The notes under the pieces were generated by a model that was not told the DNA's origin, made no database searches, and worked only from the letters and a program-made list of their open reading frames with translations. Positions 21,298 through 24,001 of a stretch of 24,001 bases of DNA are shown here, piece after piece. Origin of the DNA: a virus; IMG/VR virus record IMGVR_UViG_3300031952_000140, positions 1-24,001 of that record, one strand, 5' to 3'. The position numbers and the translations under genes are program-made. Position 1 is the first letter of the stretch; the number at the start of each line of letters is the position of its first letter.

Positions 21298-22481
21298 TAC
21301 ATTAAACTCTTAAATAATTCATTCCAAGTACCAGCAATTGTTTTCCAGTTGTATTCAGGACTATTGAATTTTTCAAAACTCTTTTCAGATAGAGTTTTAT
21401 ATAGTTCTTTATCAGAATAAATCTTATCCAAACCTTCAGCTACATCTACCGCTGTAACAACTCTACCAGTAGTCATGATATTATCTTGCGTCCAAGTAAA
21501 CTTAGGTTTCACTATAACACCACAATCTGAATATAGTTCTTTCAATGCACTATGTCCTGCTACAACTTGTGGTGCACCAAGAGATGCATGTTCAAAATTA
21601 GGTAAACCCCAACCCTCACCAATACCTGTATTAATACCTACTTCACAAGAATTATAAATAAGATTTAGTAGTGCAACTGGTGCAGCTTGTGCACCATTCC
21701 TGGTATTAGTAACAATCAATCTGTCACCCAAATCATATCTATCAGCATACTCTAAGATATCAATGTGCTGGTCAATTCTACCCATGTGTAGATACATTTT
21801 GATATTCTCTGGTTTACCTTTGACAAACTCTGCAAAGCCCTGTATAGTAAGGTCTATTCTTTTCCTGGGTTGATTACGATTAGCATTTAGTACTATGAAT
21901 GAATCTAGGAAATCTTCTCTATCAGGTAGAATCTGTTTCTTGATAAGTCTCTTATCTACACCCTGTATCTTGAAGAAATCTTCATGTTCCACACCGTGTG
22001 GGATTACACTTACAGTCAAGAGGGGGGCAGCCTTTCTAATAACTTTCTTACCAAATTCAGTATAAGTAACTATCTTATCAACTGTATCAAATTCTTTATA
22101 CCAACTGGGTGAATGATCTTCAGAATCTACAGGTATATAAGTTACAATTTTTGGGGGAGTTTTATCTCCGAAAAGACGCTTAATTTCCTTTAGGTATGTC
22201 CTTACAATCCAAGCATCATTTAGTATGAAGATAATATCTGGCGTCCAATATTCAATAATCTCTTCGAGTCTACTAATACCGTATGCGTCATTACCCCGTA
22301 TATTAGCAGGAAATATCATGTAGGGGTATGGTTGTGGGTCGCCTTTATAGTTAATCCCTAAACCCCTGACTTCATATTCCTCTGGTGATAAATGATAAAT
22401 TATAGAGTGTGAAACTCTTGAAAAACCCGTAGGCACAACTAAATCACTGATCCATAAGACCTTTATTTTTTCCTTTTCCAT
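21297..22481 (-). CDS. GT4-type (GT-B fold) glycosyltransferase
   Basis: This is a 394-residue protein with two Rossmann-like halves. The N-terminal half has VLWISDLVVPTGFSRVSHSI (8-27) and later DIIFILND (82-89). The C-terminal nucleotide-sugar half has IVLNANRNQPRKRIDLTI (196-213, the Asn/Arg/Lys donor loop) and NTGIGEGWGLPNFEHASLGAP, in which E289 and E297 form the E-x7-E motif. GT4 enzymes move a sugar from a nucleotide donor to an acceptor. No membrane segment is seen. Its place between two neck-protein genes in the virion operon suggests it modifies virion proteins rather than DNA; the acceptor cannot be told from sequence. The start has AGGAT shortly upstream. Confidence 0.9.
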   Translation of the reverse strand: MEKEKIKVLWISDLVVPTGFSRVSHSIIYHLSPEEYEVRGLGINYKGDPQPYPYMIFPANIRGNDAYGISRLEEIIEYWTPDIIFILNDAWIVRTYLKEIKRLFGDKTPPKIVTYIPVDSEDHSPSWYKEFDTVDKIVTYTEFGKKVIRKAAPLLTVSVIPHGVEHEDFFKIQGVDKRLIKKQILPDREDFLDSFIVLNANRNQPRKRIDLTIQGFAEFVKGKPENIKMYLHMGRIDQHIDILEYADRYDLGDRLIVTNTRNGAQAAPVALLNLIYNSCEVGINTGIGEGWGLPNFEHASLGAPQVVAGHSALKELYSDCGVIVKPKFTWTQDNIMTTGRVVTAVDVAEGLDKIYSDKELYKTLSEKSFEKFNSPEYNWKTIAGTWNELFKSLM

Positions 22482-22494
22482 TATCCTATCCTTT

Positions 22495-23028
22495 CTATAC
22501 TATACCAGATGGTCCATTATTATTGCTAGCATCCCCCCTCTCCCAGGGATTATCAAGATACCCAGGTAGAGGTCCACGAAGAGGTTGTGCAAGTCTTTTA
22601 GTAGGAGAAGTGATTAACGATTCAAGTTCTTTAGTCATTCTATTGAGGTTAGAGTCTCTCAACCTTGCCCCTTCGTTAGAATTGAAGCTTATTTCATTAT
22701 CTCTCCACGAAACAGCATCCCAAGCACTATTTTCTAAACTGCCCCCCAGTATTATTATACCTGCCATTAATATTACGACATACTCATCGCTAGATTCAAT
22801 CGTACCTAAACCCTCATCAAATACCCAATATTGATAGTTAGAATTTCTGGTAACTACATTGTCATCATCAATTATATATTTATCTCTCCAGAATCTTTGT
22901 AGATTCTTAATAGATAAGGCGAGAGAAGTTTCCAACCAAACATCCAGATATCTATAACTAGCAGGATTTAAATCCCCTAACTTAAGTCTTAGATAAGGTA
23001 TAAGATACGAAATATTTACAGATGTCAT
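22495..23028 (-). CDS. head-tail connector/adaptor protein
   Basis: This is a 177-residue helical protein. ISYLIPYLRLKLGDLNPASYRYLDVWLETSL (about 6-36) is the usual N-terminal helical hairpin of gp6/gp15-type adaptors that bind the portal ring. The middle has ESSDEYVVILMAGIIILGGSLE, a hydrophobic helix, and the end is Pro/Gly/Asn-rich and likely disordered (PLRGPLPGYLDNPW). It lies two genes after the capsid protein, the normal slot for an adaptor. The start has AAGAGGTA 5 bases upstream. Confidence 0.7.
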   Translation of the reverse strand: MTSVNISYLIPYLRLKLGDLNPASYRYLDVWLETSLALSIKNLQRFWRDKYIIDDDNVVTRNSNYQYWVFDEGLGTIESSDEYVVILMAGIIILGGSLENSAWDAVSWRDNEISFNSNEGARLRDSNLNRMTKELESLITSPTKRLAQPLRGPLPGYLDNPWERGDASNNNGPSGIV

Positions 23029-23037
23029 ATTACCTCT

Positions 23038-23532
23038 TTATGAAACAGTAGGGGGTTGTTTTAATTCCACTTCTGATAACCTTGCCTCTAGTGTCTTGAT
23101 AATCTTTTCAGACTTTTCTTCGTCCCTAGCAATAGCTATTAGACGCATCAGTACTGGTGCAGATTCAATTTCTGAAAGCTGACGCTGTAGAGAATAATAT
23201 TTTAGACGTAATAGTTCAGCCAGTTCCGCATCAGAATATTGTTCTATAGTCCTAACTTCCACTGGAGTTTCACGTTCTATTTTCAGAAGAGTACCTCTAG
23301 CAAAATGATTCTTATTCATTCTCCTAAGAAATAAGTCTTCTTTCTCCGACCAAGTATCAATCCTACCCGATTCATCGTTTTTAGGATCACCATATAAAAT
23401 AATACCTTCAGGATTACCACTAAACGGATTAAGTATATTTATATAGACCTTAGCTAAAATGGTCTTTCTATACGTAGCGTAGGGATTACCTGCTTGCATA
23501 GCACTAAAAATTGCTGAATCACTGTTGTCCAT
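23038..23532 (-). CDS. head-module protein of unknown function
   Basis: This is a 164-residue protein directly after the capsid gene. The N-terminal half has beta-like and turn segments (ILAKVYINILNPFSGNPEGIILYG). Then comes DTWSEKEDLFLRRMNKNHFARGTLLKI, and from about 95 a long charged helix or coiled coil (YSDAELAELLRLKYYSLQRQL, KIIKTLEARLSEVELKQ). Position and length would fit a small decoration, joining or assembly protein, but no family is recognised. AAGGAA lies 6 bases upstream of the ATG. Confidence 0.7.
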   Translation of the reverse strand: MDNSDSAIFSAMQAGNPYATYRKTILAKVYINILNPFSGNPEGIILYGDPKNDESGRIDTWSEKEDLFLRRMNKNHFARGTLLKIERETPVEVRTIEQYSDAELAELLRLKYYSLQRQLSEIESAPVLMRLIAIARDEEKSEKIIKTLEARLSEVELKQPPTVS

Positions 23533-23549
23533 TCAAATTTCCTTTCTTT

Positions 23550-23582
23550 TATTAGGGGAGGTTTCTTAGGCCTCCCCTAATA
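23550..23582 (-). other. 12-bp hairpin between capsid gene and next gene
   Basis: TATTAGGGGAGG (23550-23561) and CCTCCCCTAATA (23571-23582) pair perfectly across a 9-nt loop. In the minus-strand RNA no U-tract follows (AAAGAAAGGAAA, the next gene's Shine-Dalgarno, comes instead), so it is not a textbook terminator. It may protect the capsid mRNA end, act as a processing site, or attenuate the downstream genes. TATAGTAT occurs twice just upstream, in an AT-only stretch (23583-23622) that could also hold a promoter; I see no convincing -35/-10 pair. Confidence 0.5.
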
Positions 23583-23622
23583 CTATATTAGTTATTTATA
23601 CTATATATTATATAATATAATT

Positions 23623-24001
23623 CTAGAGGTTTCCCAACACAAATATACCGTCTGCGTTATCGATCATAAGCCCAAACTGTGAGAATAAGTCCATGTGCCA
23701 ATAAGGAGGAGTAGGCTCATTATCAGTCCATTCTTTTGACCTAGGTTCACCGTAGGTGATGAACTCACCAACATTCTTACCAATGACAAGAACTTTGTCA
23801 ACGGGCAGTAAAGCGGTATAGTCATCGGGGTTGTTCCAAATCTGATTGAGGGACACAATGGGAGCACCATAATATGAACCCAACCAACCATTTGTTAAAA
23901 TCTGAGTTAGAACTTGCTGTGAAGTAGCTTCAATAACACCACCAACATAGGGGTTGGGTTGCCAAGCACCAAACGCCAAAATGGGGGTTAAAGCCGATCT
24001 C
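23623..24001 (-). CDS. major capsid protein, C-terminal part (partial at window edge)
   Basis: The frame is open at the right edge, so the gene starts outside the window. The TTG at 23979 is only an internal Leu codon; upstream in frame it reads RSALTPIL, then AFGAWQPNPYVGGV. The 126 visible residues match the C-terminal pattern of HK97-fold capsid proteins seen in environmental siphoviruses: EATSQQVLTQILTNGWLGSY, then YGAPIVSLNQIWNNPDD, then KVLVIGKNVGEFITYG, then WTDNEPTPPYWHMDLFSQFG, ending GIFVLGNL. It makes the icosahedral shell. It stops with TAG at 23623-23625 and is followed by a hairpin. Confidence 0.88.
   Translation of the reverse strand, partial: RSALTPILAFGAWQPNPYVGGVIEATSQQVLTQILTNGWLGSYYGAPIVSLNQIWNNPDDYTALLPVDKVLVIGKNVGEFITYGEPRSKEWTDNEPTPPYWHMDLFSQFGLMIDNADGIFVLGNL

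Noticed and set aside
22523-22834. Plus-strand ORF of 103 residues opposite the connector gene
   Set aside because: It is antisense to a well-supported gene, without a start signal or a plus-strand neighbour.

Overview
The window is part of the late region of a tailed double-stranded DNA bacteriophage (Caudoviricetes). It is AT-rich, tightly packed and almost entirely coded on the minus strand. Read from position 24001 downwards, the order is the classic one: major capsid protein, head-tail connector and neck proteins, tail terminator, major tail tube, tail assembly chaperone with a -1 frameshift, tape measure, tail hub, adhesin-like tip proteins, lysis genes. No sheath gene is seen, and the tube, chaperone and tape-measure block is of the long non-contractile type, so a siphovirus-like particle is inferred. 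The host cannot be named. Most minus-strand genes have good AGGAGG-type ribosome binding sites, and no integrase, tRNA or CRISPR array is present.

Layout on the minus strand, in transcription order: C-terminal end of the HK97-fold capsid protein (23623 to the window edge); an unassigned head-module protein; a connector/adaptor; a GT4-type glycosyltransferase; a zinc-ribbon neck protein; a papain-like (C1A) cysteine peptidase with an intact triad; a small protein and a 457-residue unknown; a tail terminator that seems to start at AUU; an HNH homing endonuclease; a duplicated-domain major tail protein ending in a hairpin terminator; a GIY-YIG homing endonuclease with a structured leader; the chaperone and its frameshift product; a 1697-residue tape measure with an embedded HExxH zincin; a baseplate protein; two paralogous hub proteins, one fused to a propeller-like adhesin; three small tip proteins; a degenerate and an intact GH25-like lysin; a membrane-anchored coiled-coil protein; and four very small, mostly lysine-rich proteins.

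The left 306 bases carry the end of a plus-strand operon, two small genes joined by an ATGA overlap. The two operons converge on a 377-base gene-free stretch (307-683) with several perfect inverted repeats and a pair of direct repeats.

The most notable signals are: (1) a complete -1 frameshift cassette (A_AAA_AAA, 5-nt spacer, perfect 11-bp stem) before the tape measure; (2) a metallopeptidase motif (HEMGHAVD plus ELAANEYA) in the tape measure N-terminal third; (3) an AUU start with a strong Shine-Dalgarno site for the tail terminator; (4) an intact papain-like protease and a glycosyltransferase in the head-neck operon; (5) a pair of lysin-like proteins, one apparently catalytically dead, with the same C-terminal module.
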